A stretch of 64,000 nucleotides of DNA from contig NZ_VDES01000001.1 in assembly GCF_013607875.1 (NCBI RefSeq), positions 786,316 to 850,315 on the forward strand, in the 5' to 3' direction. The notes under the pieces are model-generated. The model did not search any database and was not told the DNA's origin. It worked only from the letters and a program-made list of their open reading frames with translations. Made by a program: the position numbers and the translations under genes. The first letter of the stretch is position 1; every line of letters begins with the position of its first letter. Of the stretch, positions 24,451-34,000 are shown one piece after another. This stretch comes from Blastomonas ursincola (GTDB taxonomy: Bacteria > Pseudomonadota > Alphaproteobacteria > Sphingomonadales > Sphingomonadaceae).

Positions 24451-25629
24451 ATGATTGCGAACGTCATGACAAAGATGAGGCCTGCCATGGCCGAAGCCTT
24501 GCGGCTTACCCGCGCGGGCAAGCTCGGTGCTGCCACACGGCTGATCCAGTCCACGCTGTCGGCATCGCCGCAGAGGCACGGGATGGCGCGGAGCGATGCC
24601 AGTGCCGCTAGCGCTGAAACCATGCTGCGCGGTTTGTCCGCCGCTCCGCTCGCGCTCCCGGCGCCCGGCACGAAGCGACAGCCGGACACCCGACCGAAAG
24701 CGCAGCCAAAGCCCGGCAAAGCCGCGCGGTCCCCCGTCGCGCCGGGCATCGGCAGCTTTGTCGAACACGAACCTGCCGGCCAGGCCGGTGCGCTCGGCTA
24801 TGCGTTGTACCTGCCGGCGCGGCCTTCACGCGGGCTGCCGCTGGTGGTCATGCTGCACGGCTGCAGCCAGACGCCCGCCGACTTCGCCCGCGGAACGGGA
24901 ATGAACCTGCTGGCCGAGGAACTGGGCTTCATCGTCGCCTATCCGGGCCAGCCCAGCTCGGCGAACATCGCGCGGTGCTGGAACTGGTTCAAACCTGGCG
25001 ACCAGCAGCGCGATACGGGAGAGCCCGCCCAGATTGCGGCGCTCACCCGCCAGATCGTTGCAGAGCACGACGCAGACGCGAGCCGGGTCTATGTCGCCGG
25101 ATTGTCGGCGGGCGGCGCAGCGGCTGCGATTCTGGCATCGGCCTATCCGGACGTCTATGCCGCCGTCGGCATCCACTCCGGACTGGCATGCGGTGCGGCC
25201 ACGGACATGATGTCGGCTTTTTCGGCGATGCGGGACGGGTCCCGGCAGACGAAACACGGAAATCGGACCGGCCGTTTCGTTCCGGTGATCACCTTTCACG
25301 GAGACAGCGATTCCACCGTCCATGCGATCAACAGCACGCACATCGTTGCCCATGCGGCCGGCCAGGCCGATAGGCCGCTCACTATAACGCAGGACCGTGG
25401 CGACAAGCTGGCGGGGCGGACCTACACCCGCGCGAGGCACAGCACCGCCGATGGCGATGTCCAGATCGAGCAATGGACCGTCCATGGCGCCGGCCATGCC
25501 TGGTCGGGCGGCAACGCTGCCGGAAGCTACACCGATGCCAGCGGCCCTGATGCATCGCGCGCAATGGTAGCCTTTTTCCTTTCGCATTCGCTCTCGGTCA
25601 GCGCGGCCGAACCCGGAGTATCGGGATAA
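24451..25629 (+). CDS. PHB depolymerase family esterase
   Basis: A 392-residue alpha/beta-hydrolase of the LpqC/poly(3-hydroxybutyrate) depolymerase family. The catalytic triad is visible: nucleophile Ser219 in AGLSAGG, acid Asp285 in HGDSDSTV, and His349 in GAGHAWSGG; the oxyanion loop is VVMLHGCSQTPADFARGT. Residues 15-40 (MAEALRLTRAGKLGAATRLIQSTL) match the leader helices typical of the family. There is a Pro/Ala-rich linker before the hydrolase domain and no clear signal peptide, so it may act inside the cell. The start is uncertain: the ATG at 24487 has GAGG six bases upstream and may be the real one. Confidence 0.88.
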   Translation: MIANVMTKMRPAMAEALRLTRAGKLGAATRLIQSTLSASPQRHGMARSDASAASAETMLRGLSAAPLALPAPGTKRQPDTRPKAQPKPGKAARSPVAPGIGSFVEHEPAGQAGALGYALYLPARPSRGLPLVVMLHGCSQTPADFARGTGMNLLAEELGFIVAYPGQPSSANIARCWNWFKPGDQQRDTGEPAQIAALTRQIVAEHDADASRVYVAGLSAGGAAAAILASAYPDVYAAVGIHSGLACGAATDMMSAFSAMRDGSRQTKHGNRTGRFVPVITFHGDSDSTVHAINSTHIVAHAAGQADRPLTITQDRGDKLAGRTYTRARHSTADGDVQIEQWTVHGAGHAWSGGNAAGSYTDASGPDASRAMVAFFLSHSLSVSAAEPGVSG

Positions 25630-25725
25630 CGGCGCCGTTCGGAACATGGCCCGAGCCTTGCCGCGAAATGCCAGCTGGAGCCGGTCGGCGGTCGGTGCGT
25701 AGACCGTTGATCAGGAGATGTTACG

Positions 25726-25989
25726 ATGGCCAATGGCTGGGCGCGGGACGGCGCAATCCAGGATCAGATCGACGATACGGTCAAGGACGCCGTGCTCAAC
25801 GCACGGGCCCGGTTGCCGGTTGGCGAAGGCTCGGAATATTGCGAGGTCTGCGGCGAGGACATCCCGGAGGCGCGGCGCGAAGCGCTGCCTGGCACCCGCA
25901 CCTGCATAAATTGCCAGTCGAAACGCGACCGTCAGAGGCGCATCGCAGGGATCAACCGGCGAGGCAGCAAGGACAGCCAGTTGCGCTGA
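25726..25989 (+). CDS. TraR/DksA C4-type zinc finger protein
   Basis: An 87-residue protein with CEVCGEDIPEARREALPGTRTCINCQ, the four-cysteine zinc finger of the DksA/TraR family (Cys-x2-Cys ... Cys-x2-Cys). It is a short TraR-like form: an N-terminal helix that can enter the RNA polymerase secondary channel, but without the long coiled coil of full-length DksA. It may modulate transcription like TraR, but could equally be a DNA-binding or structural relative. AGGAG lies eight bases upstream of the ATG. Confidence 0.9.
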   Translation: MANGWARDGAIQDQIDDTVKDAVLNARARLPVGEGSEYCEVCGEDIPEARREALPGTRTCINCQSKRDRQRRIAGINRRGSKDSQLR

Positions 25990-26334
25990 TCGTGATATCT
26001 GCAGCGATAGGTATCGAACGAAGACAATGGTCAGGCAGCAACTGGCGCCCTCCGAAGGATGGCTGCTTTTTGGCGTAACCGGTCATCTAACGCAGCGCGT
26101 TGGATAGGCATGTTTGTCCCAAAATGCGACGTCTGCCTTGCGGCAGCAACCGATCCGGAACCAGCACTCCGCTCCCGGGGACATGCGACCCATAGTCTAT
26201 GATTCAAGGCGGCTGTCACACTGCCCGCACTCGTCAAATGCTGCCCCAGAGCGGTCACCTGATTGCACTGTGAACGAGCGCATCTGGCAATGCTTGACGC
26301 CGATCAGCCTCCATTCTGCCGAGCTTGCAACAGC
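25990..26334. other. Intergenic region with no supported gene
   Basis: 345 bp between the zinc-finger gene and the convergent adaptor gene. Short open frames exist but none has recognisable features. It contains a TTTGTCCCAAAATGCGAC segment near 26108 that resembles part of the palindrome ahead of the RTX gene, and similar TTTGTCCCA wording recurs near 36224 and 39961. Confidence 0.5.
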
Positions 26335-27627
26335 TTATTCGCGAAACGCCTCATCGGTTAGCCTCGTGATGGGGGTCAGGATGTAGCTCAGCACGCTGCG
26401 CTTGTCGCCGAGCAGGCTGACCGAGGCGACCATGCCCGAACCGATCGGGAGCTTCCTGCCGCTCTTGTCGGTCAGCGCGGCGGCGCTGGTCACGACACGG
26501 ACGAGATAGAAGGATTCGCCGGTACGTTCGTCGATCACCGCATCGGGCGATATGCTGGCGACCTTACCCTCGAGCGAGCCGTAGATCGCGGAATCATAGG
26601 CGGTAACGTCTACCTTCGCGCGCTGGTTGATGTGGACGCTGCCGATATCCTGCGGGCGGATGCGCGCCTCGATCTGCAGCTGGTCTCGTAGCGGCACGAG
26701 CTCGACCAGTGGCTGGCCCGGCGCGACGCTGCCGCCAATGGTGGTCACCAGAACGCGGTTGATGCGACCGGCAACCGGTGCGCGCACGGTCGTGCGCAGC
26801 ACCCGATCCGCCAGCGCCGGAGTGGAAGGAGTCCGCGCCGCAAGCTCGGCCTGGACGCCCGCCAATTCGGTTGCGGCCCGGGCGCGCCATTCCTGGCGGA
26901 CGCGGTTAGCCTCGGCCGCCGCCTCCGATGCGGCAGCGCGCGCACGGCCCAGTGCCTCGGTCTGCGCCAGCGCTTCGCTTGCAGAAATGCGCGCGGCATT
27001 CTGCGCCTGAACCAGCGCCAAGCGCGGTTCGATGCCGCGCTCGACCAGCGGGCGGATCATCTCGAGCTGGCTCGCAGCTGCCTCGCGCGCCGACTGGCGG
27101 GCAGCGAGCATCGACTGCGATTCCAAGACGGCGCGGCTCGCCTGCGCCTGGCGCGCCCCGGCCCCGGCGAGCAGGCTGGCCAGCTCTGCCATGCGCGCGT
27201 CATGCAGCGCGCGCTCGATCCGCACTTGCGCCGCATCAGCTCCGGCGGGATAGACCGGCTCCCGGCCGTCCAGCTCAGCCTCCAGCCGCGCGATCTTCGC
27301 CGAGAGTGCAGCGGTGGCGGCGCTGTTGCTGCCCAATTCGGCGCGGGTCTGGGTCGGGTCGAGCTTGAGCAGCGCCTGGCCTGCCTTCACCTCCATGCCG
27401 CCGCGCACCAGGATCTGCGCGATCAGCCCGCCTTCGAGATTCGAGATCACCTGCAGCCGCGAGCTCGGCACCACCCGGCCTTCGCCACGAACGGTGCGGT
27501 CGATCTCAGTGAACGCCGCCCATAGGACGAACACCGCGATGAACGCCAGGATCGCCCAGAGCAGCAGGTTGGAGGCGCTGGCCGGGCGCAGCCGGTCGAG
27601 CCGGTGTTCGATTCTCGTATCGTCCAT
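26335..27627 (-). CDS. HlyD-family type I secretion periplasmic adaptor
   Basis: A 430-residue membrane fusion protein that links the inner-membrane ABC exporter to the outer-membrane channel. It has a single N-terminal membrane helix (about 21-42, NLLLWAILAFIAVFVLWAAF), a short lipoyl-like region (EGRVVPSSRLQVISNLEGGLIAQILVRGGMEVKAGQALLKLD), a long alpha-helical coiled-coil hairpin (about 100-275), and the C-terminal beta-barrel domain (APVAGRINRVLVTTIGGSVAPGQPLVELVP ... KVDVTAYDSAIYGSLEGKVASISPDAVID). Last gene of an ABC-HlyD-TolC operon, two bases after the ABC gene, divergent from the RTX protein. Confidence 0.95.
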   Translation of the reverse strand: MDDTRIEHRLDRLRPASASNLLLWAILAFIAVFVLWAAFTEIDRTVRGEGRVVPSSRLQVISNLEGGLIAQILVRGGMEVKAGQALLKLDPTQTRAELGSNSAATAALSAKIARLEAELDGREPVYPAGADAAQVRIERALHDARMAELASLLAGAGARQAQASRAVLESQSMLAARQSAREAAASQLEMIRPLVERGIEPRLALVQAQNAARISASEALAQTEALGRARAAASEAAAEANRVRQEWRARAATELAGVQAELAARTPSTPALADRVLRTTVRAPVAGRINRVLVTTIGGSVAPGQPLVELVPLRDQLQIEARIRPQDIGSVHINQRAKVDVTAYDSAIYGSLEGKVASISPDAVIDERTGESFYLVRVVTSAAALTDKSGRKLPIGSGMVASVSLLGDKRSVLSYILTPITRLTDEAFRE

Positions 27628-27629
27628 GC

Positions 27630-29372
27630 TTACACCGCGCGTACCGGTTGGACGGTGCCCGACGCCCCGGCAACCGCCCCCGCCTTGTTCAGCACCTCGT
27701 CGCGCGGGCCATCGGCGACGATCCGGCCGCCGTCCATGATGATGACGCGATCCACCAGCCGCAGCATCGGCGGGCGATGGGTGATGAGCAGCAACGTACG
27801 ATCGGCCAGTTCGACCGCAAGCCGCTTGATGAGCCGCGCCTCGGTCTGCACGTCCATGGCGCTGGTCGGCTCGTCGAACACCAGCAGCGGCGGCGATCCG
27901 GTGAGCGCGCGCGCCATCGCAATCGCCTGACGCTGACCGCCTGACAGGCTCTCGCCTCGGTCGGCGAGCACAAGGTCATAGCCATTTGCCATCACCCCGA
28001 TGAAATCGTGCGCGCCAGAGACCTGTGCCGCGCGCAGCATCTCGGCATCGTCGATGGTCTCGCGGCCCAGCACGATATTGTCGCGGATGCTGCCGCTCAG
28101 CAGCACGCTCTCCTGCAGCGCCACGCCGATCCGCGCGCGATAGGCGGCGGGGTCGATCTGCTTCATGTCGGTGCCATCGATCAGCACCAGCCCGTCGGCA
28201 GGCGCGTAAAGCCCCATGATCATTCGCGCGATGGTCGACTTGCCCGATCCCATGCGGCCCAGGATCGCGACCTTCTCCCCCGGGCGGATGCGCAACGACA
28301 CATCGCTCAGCGCCGCCTCGGCCTGGCCGGGATAGCGGAAGCTGACCTTGCGCAGCTCTATCTGTCCGGTCACCCTGGGCACGATCGCCGTCTGTGCCGG
28401 ACCCTCGGGCGGATGCTCGAGCAAGCCGTTAATTTGGGCATAGGCGGTTCGCGCCTGGGTCAGCCGCGTCATCAGCTGCGCGATCTGGCCTAGCGGCGCG
28501 ACCGCGCGGCCCGCGAGGATCGAACAGGCGATCAGTCCGCCCATGGTCAGGTTCTGGCTGGCGATCATACCCACCCCCGCGACGACCACACCGGCATAGG
28601 AAATGGTGTTGGCGATCACTGCGATATTGACCGCGAAGGTCGAGACCAGCCGCTGATTAAGCGATATCTGCGAGTGCTTTTCCATCGCCGCCTGCCAGCG
28701 CGCGTTCAGCAGCGGCGCGGCGTTATTCGCCTTGACCGTCTCCAGACCGCCGATCGCCTCGACCAGTACAGCCTGCTTGAGCTGCGCCTGCTGCATGGCG
28801 CGCGCCGAGAGCCGGTCGAGCGCGGGTTGGGCGAGCAGCGAGACGATGATCACCAGCGGCACCATCAGAAGTGGCACGAAGACCAGCGGTCCTCCGATGA
28901 TCGCGATGACAGCAAGCGTCACCAGGATGAACGGCAGGTCCACCAGCGCGGTCAGCGTCATCGAGGCAAAGAAGTCGCGCAGGCTTTCGAGCTCGCGCAT
29001 CATCGCGGCGAGCGATCCGGTCGAGCCTGAGCGTACGTCCATGCGGATCGCGAGCAGCCGCCGGAACACAGTATCGCCGATCTCCTCGTCGATTCTCGCG
29101 CCGGCGATATCGGCGAAATAGGCGCGCAGGTTCCGCAGCACGAAATCGAAGATCACCACGATCGCAAGGCCGATGGTCAGCGCGATCAGCGAGGACGTCG
29201 CATTGTTCGGCAGCACGCGGTCATAGACCGTCATCGTGAACAAGGAGGTGACGATGCCGAACAGGTTGATCACCGTCGCGGCGAGCGCAACCTTGGCATA
29301 GATCGCGCGGTTGCGCTGCATCGGCTCGGTCAGCCAGCGGGCAAAGCGCGGCGGGCGTTCGACGATAGTCAC
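27630..29372 (-). CDS. Type I secretion ABC transporter permease/ATPase
   Basis: A 580-residue half transporter with a six-helix exporter domain (about 25-310) and an ATPase domain (about 335-565). Walker A is GRMGSGKST (372-380), the ABC signature LSGGQ (476-480) and Walker B LLVFDEP (496-502). It has no N-terminal C39-peptidase-like domain, unlike LapB or HlyB relatives, which fits the PrtD-type subgroup that recognises C-terminal RTX signals. It starts inside the stop codon of the TolC gene (ATGA overlap), showing tight coupling. It probably exports the RTX nuclease encoded on the other strand. Confidence 0.95.
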   Translation of the reverse strand: MTIVERPPRFARWLTEPMQRNRAIYAKVALAATVINLFGIVTSLFTMTVYDRVLPNNATSSLIALTIGLAIVVIFDFVLRNLRAYFADIAGARIDEEIGDTVFRRLLAIRMDVRSGSTGSLAAMMRELESLRDFFASMTLTALVDLPFILVTLAVIAIIGGPLVFVPLLMVPLVIIVSLLAQPALDRLSARAMQQAQLKQAVLVEAIGGLETVKANNAAPLLNARWQAAMEKHSQISLNQRLVSTFAVNIAVIANTISYAGVVVAGVGMIASQNLTMGGLIACSILAGRAVAPLGQIAQLMTRLTQARTAYAQINGLLEHPPEGPAQTAIVPRVTGQIELRKVSFRYPGQAEAALSDVSLRIRPGEKVAILGRMGSGKSTIARMIMGLYAPADGLVLIDGTDMKQIDPAAYRARIGVALQESVLLSGSIRDNIVLGRETIDDAEMLRAAQVSGAHDFIGVMANGYDLVLADRGESLSGGQRQAIAMARALTGSPPLLVFDEPTSAMDVQTEARLIKRLAVELADRTLLLITHRPPMLRLVDRVIIMDGGRIVADGPRDEVLNKAGAVAGASGTVQPVRAV

Positions 29373-30775
29373 CGGACGGCCTCCCAGGTGGTCGGCGAGA
29401 GCCGGTCCAGCCCCAGGGCCGGGAGCAACCCGCCGGTGCGCGCGAGCAGCACGTAGCGCGCAAGGTCGAGATCGACAATCCCCTGGATATAGGCGGTCGC
29501 GGTGGTGAAGAACGCATCCTCGGCGCTCAGCACGTCGAACAGCGATCCGCGCGCGACGCGGAACCGCTCGGTCAGCACATCGCGCGATATGCGCGCGGCA
29601 ACGTAATTGTTGCGCAGCGCGACCAGTTGCTCCTCGAGCGCGCGGACGTCCGAGGCAGCGATGCTCGCCTCGCGCAGCGCCTCGTCGCGCACCCGGTCGG
29701 CTCGGGCACCATCCGCCATTGCGCGCGCGGCGGCCTGGTCGGCGCGGGCATCGCCGCCGCCGAACAGCCGCAGCCGCACGTTGAGCCGCGCGCGCACGTC
29801 ATAGTCGATATCGGTCTCGAACACGCCATAGCGCCCCGCATCGACGCTGGCCGAGATGGTGGGGAGCAGGTCGGCGCGCAGCGCCTCGGCATCGCGGCGA
29901 GAGGCCTTGGCTTCGGCCTCGACCGCGCGCACGGCGGGCGTCGTTTCGATTGCCTGGGCGATGCTTTCGGCATCGGGAACGCGGATCGGCAGCGGCAATG
30001 GCGCGCGTTCGATCCGCTCGGGGGGAGGGCCGAGCAGTTCGGCAAAGCGCGCGATCGCCCCGGCCTCGGCCCTGCGGAAACCAGCGAGCCGTGCGCGCGC
30101 CGCCGCGATCGTCCCGTCGATGCGGATACGGTCGGCGCGGGCCGACACCCCTTGCGCGATGCGCTGATCGATCGCCTCGCCGAGCGAGACGTGGCTGGCG
30201 TCGAGCGCCTCGCCCAAAGCCACCAGCGTGCGCGCGGCGAACAGATCGTACCAGGCGGAAATCGCGCGCAGGCCGACATCCTCGGCCACGCCGGTAAAGC
30301 GCGCCTCGCTGCTCGTCACGCGCTCCTCGGCTGCGGCAATTCGGTCGCCGCTGGCGCCGAAATCGATCAGCGGCTGGGTGAGCGAGATCAGCGCGTCGGT
30401 TCGCTGGCGCGCGCGCGAGCGTTCGATGATGTTCTGCGGATCGTTGGAGAATTCGCGGCTGAGCGTGCGGAAGCTGGAGATGGAGAGTTCGCCTGCGGGC
30501 AATTGACCGGTCTTGGCCAGCCTGCGCCCGGCCACGGCTTCCAGATTGCGGGCCTCGGCCTCGGCAATCGCCGGGCTTTCCGTGGCGGCCTCCTGCAGGC
30601 GCTGCTTGAACGCAGCCAGCCCGCCATCCTGCCGCTCGAGCGCGAGCAGCGGATCCGAATCCATGTCGATCGCGAGCGGATCCGATTCGGGGATAGGCAG
30701 CGCTGTCGGCTGGGCACAGGCTGGCTGTCCGGTCAGAACCAGCCCGATCAGCCCTGATGCCAGAAACACGCGCAA
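29369..30775 (-). CDS. TolC-family outer-membrane channel
   Basis: A protein of about 468 residues with the repeated outer membrane efflux protein domain: two similar halves rich in long helices (for example ISLTQPLIDFGASGDRIAAAEERV and RLRLFGGGDARADQAAARAMADGARADRVRDEALREASIA). The start given is a TTG with GAGGG six bases upstream; it places a clean signal peptide (LRVFLASGLIGLVLTGQPACA) at the N-terminus, so export is Sec-dependent. The frame is open to an ATG at 30910, but that would put 45 residues before the signal. First gene of the type I secretion operon. Confidence 0.88.
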   Translation of the reverse strand: MRVFLASGLIGLVLTGQPACAQPTALPIPESDPLAIDMDSDPLLALERQDGGLAAFKQRLQEAATESPAIAEAEARNLEAVAGRRLAKTGQLPAGELSISSFRTLSREFSNDPQNIIERSRARQRTDALISLTQPLIDFGASGDRIAAAEERVTSSEARFTGVAEDVGLRAISAWYDLFAARTLVALGEALDASHVSLGEAIDQRIAQGVSARADRIRIDGTIAAARARLAGFRRAEAGAIARFAELLGPPPERIERAPLPLPIRVPDAESIAQAIETTPAVRAVEAEAKASRRDAEALRADLLPTISASVDAGRYGVFETDIDYDVRARLNVRLRLFGGGDARADQAAARAMADGARADRVRDEALREASIAASDVRALEEQLVALRNNYVAARISRDVLTERFRVARGSLFDVLSAEDAFFTTATAYIQGIVDLDLARYVLLARTGGLLPALGLDRLSPTTWEAVR

Positions 30776-30874
30776 TGCAAACCCTCGCAGCTTGAGGTCG
30801 TACGGAGCCAGGGTGCCGCCGACTAGTGGGGCGCGTTGGCGCAATTCGATGGCGATTTCATGACAACCAGGAAA

Positions 30875-30891
30875 TGTCCTAAAAAGGGACA
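30875..30891. promoter_or_regulatory. Palindrome between the divergent TolC-type gene and RTX gene
   Basis: TGTCC and GGACA arms separated by 7 bases (TAAAAAG) sit in the 257-bp divergent gap, with AT-rich sequence nearby. Its location midway between secretion operon and substrate gene makes it a candidate operator coordinating both. The binding protein is unknown. Confidence 0.4.
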
Positions 30892-31032
30892 GGCGACAGC
30901 GTTCGTCCACAGAAATTTCGCCTATCTCATTAGATTTTCACGGAAGCGTCATGCAGGTTCTCTAGGCCAGCGCGGCCTCGGGGGCTCACCCCCGCAAAAG
31001 GGCGCGCCTGCCCGCCAGAAGAGGAAACATCC

Positions 31033-34000
31033 ATGCCCAGCCTGACCACCCTTGGCACCGCCTTGAACCAGAATTTTGACACGCTGGCGAATTCCGGCAC
31101 CAGCAGCGCGCTGCCCAGCGGCTGGTTCATCAGCGAATCGGGCACCAGCGCGACGGTGAACGGCCAATATGCGGCCGGGAATGGCTCGGGCAATGCCGGG
31201 GATACCTATAGCTTTGGAGCCGCCGGCAGCACGGACCGCGCGCTGGGTTCGCTGCGCAGCGGCACCAACGCCCCCACCATCGGCGCGCAGTTCACCAACG
31301 ACACCGGCGCCGTCATTTCCTCGCTGCAGTTCGCCTATACCGGCGAACAGTGGCGTCTGGGCACCGCAGGCCGGGCCGACCGGCTCGATTTCCAGATCAG
31401 CTTCGACGCAACCAGCCTGACCACCGGGACCTGGATCGACGTCAATGCGCTCGACTTCAGCTCGCCGGTCACGGCAGGAGCGCTTGGCGCGCTCGACGGC
31501 AACGCGGCGGCCAATCGCACCGCCGTTTCTGCCACCTACGACATTCTGGCCGGCATTCCCGCCGGTGCCACCTTCTGGATCCGCTGGGTGGATTCGGACG
31601 CCACCGGTGCCGATGACGGTCTTGGCATCGACGATTTCTCGATCACCCCGATCGGCCAGGCAGCCAATCCGGGCACATTCTCCGTCGCATCGGCATCGGC
31701 CAGCGAAGAGCAAGGCTTTGTCGACCTGCTGGTCACCCGCACCGGTGGCAGCAGCGGCGCGGCGACGGTGAGCTATACGCTTGCTGGTGTCACTGCGACT
31801 GCCGGGGCCGATTTCAACGCCACGGCCGGCACCATCAGCTTCGCCGATGGCGAAACCCAGCGCGCAATCCGCGTGGCGGTCACCAATGATTCGCTGTTCG
31901 AAGGCGACGAGACCTTCGAGGTCACGCTGACCAGAACCACCGCTGGATCTATCGGAACTGCCACGGCTACCGGCACGATCATCAATGACGATGCCTCGCC
32001 GCAGCCGGCCACGCTCTCGATCGCCAATGCAAGTGTCACCGAAGGCAATAGCGGCACCACCCAGATCCGTTTCGAAGTGACCCGCACCGGCAGCGGCAGC
32101 GGCGAGGCATCGGCGAATTACACGGTCAATTTCGGCAATGCCGATGCCGCCGACTTCGTATCGGGCAGCGCCTTTGTCGGCCGCGTCACGCTGGTTGATG
32201 GCGAGTGGGTCGACGTGATCACGCTCGATGTTCTGGGCGACACCGTGGTCGAGCCCGACGAGACCTTCACCATCACCCTGTCGAACGCCAATATGGGCAC
32301 CCAGATCGGCACCGCGACCGCGACCGGCACCATCGCTAACGACGATATCGCGCCCGCGCCGATCGCCAATGTGTTCGTGAACGAGCTTCACTATGACAAC
32401 GCCGGTGGCGATGTAAACGAGGCCATCGAGGTTGCGGGCGTCGCCGGCACCAACCTCGCTGGCTGGCGCATCGTGCTGTACAATGGCAATGGCGGTGTCG
32501 CCTATGCGGCGACGGGCGGATCAGCGAACGGCATCGCACTGAGCGGCATTATTCCGGACCAGAGCAACGGCTTTGGCACGCTGTCCTTCCCCGCACCGGG
32601 AATCCAGAACGGCGCTCCGGACGGGTTTGCCCTGGTCGACAATCTGGGCCGTGTCGTTCAGTTCCTGTCCTACGAGGGCACGTTCACCGCAACCAACGGC
32701 CCAGCTGCCGGGCTCACCAGCACCGATATCGGCGTGGCACAGGATGGCGATGCTATCGGCACGTCGCTTCAGCTGACCGGAACGGGGTCGAGCTACGAGG
32801 ACTTCGTCTGGGCGCCTGCGCAGACGAGCACCAATGCGGCTGCCAACACCGGCCAGAGCTTCCTCTCGCCCAATGCCCCCGGTGAATTGCGCATCCTCGA
32901 CACGTCGGTGGTCGAGGGCGATGCGGGCACCCGGAACCTCGTCTTCACCGTGCGCCGCGCCGGGGCCAGCGGCCTCACCACGACGGTCGATTACACGATC
33001 AACCTCGACGGCACCGCGAATGCTGCGGACCTCGGCAGCGGTGCCGTGCTCTCGGGCACGCTGACCTTCGCGCCCGGCGTCAGCAGCCAGCAGATCGTCG
33101 TCCCCATCCAGGGCGACACACTGGCTGAACTGAACGAAACGCTGAGCGTGACGCTGGCCAATGCCAGCAACGCGACGATCATCGATGGCAGCGCCACCGG
33201 CACGATCACCAACGACGATCCGGTGGACCTCGCGATCTACACCATCCAGGGCCTCGGCCATCGTTCCGAATATGTCGGCCAGACGGTCATCACGCGCGGT
33301 ATCGTTACCGCAGTCGATGCCAATGGCTATTATCTGCAGGACGCAGCTGGCGACGGCGATGCCCGCACCTCGGATGCGGTGTTCGTGTCCACCAACGGCG
33401 CGCCGGGCCGCAGCGTCGGCGATTCGGTCGAGGTGCGCGGCACGGTCGCCGAATTCCTGCCCGGCAACAACACCACCAACCTCACCATCACCCAGATCAA
33501 CCAGTCGGCGGCGACGCTCATTTCGACCGGCAACGCGCTGCCCGCCGCGACGCTGATCGGCACGGGCGCCGGCGGCGTGCTGCCCCCGAGCGCGGTTTTC
33601 GATGACGACAATTTCCAGACCTATGACCCGCAGAACGACGCCGCCGATTTCTACGAATCGCTCGAAGGCATGCGCGTGACCATCGAAGCGCCGCTGGTGA
33701 CGGGCAACACCAACGAGTTCGGCGAGACCTTCGTCGTTGCCTCGGGCGGTACCGGGGCAACCGGCGTCAACAGCCGTGGCGGCATCACCATCTCGGGCGA
33801 TGCCAACAATGTCGACGACTATAATCCGGAACGGATCCAGATCGACGACAATGCCAACCTTTTTGCCGGCTTCCGCCCCGATTACACGCAGGGCGACGTG
33901 CTTTCGAACGTCACGGGCATCATCAGCTACAATTTCCAGACCTACGAACTGCAGGTCACCGAGGCGGTGACCGTGACCACCGATGCCGGTCCGCTCACAC

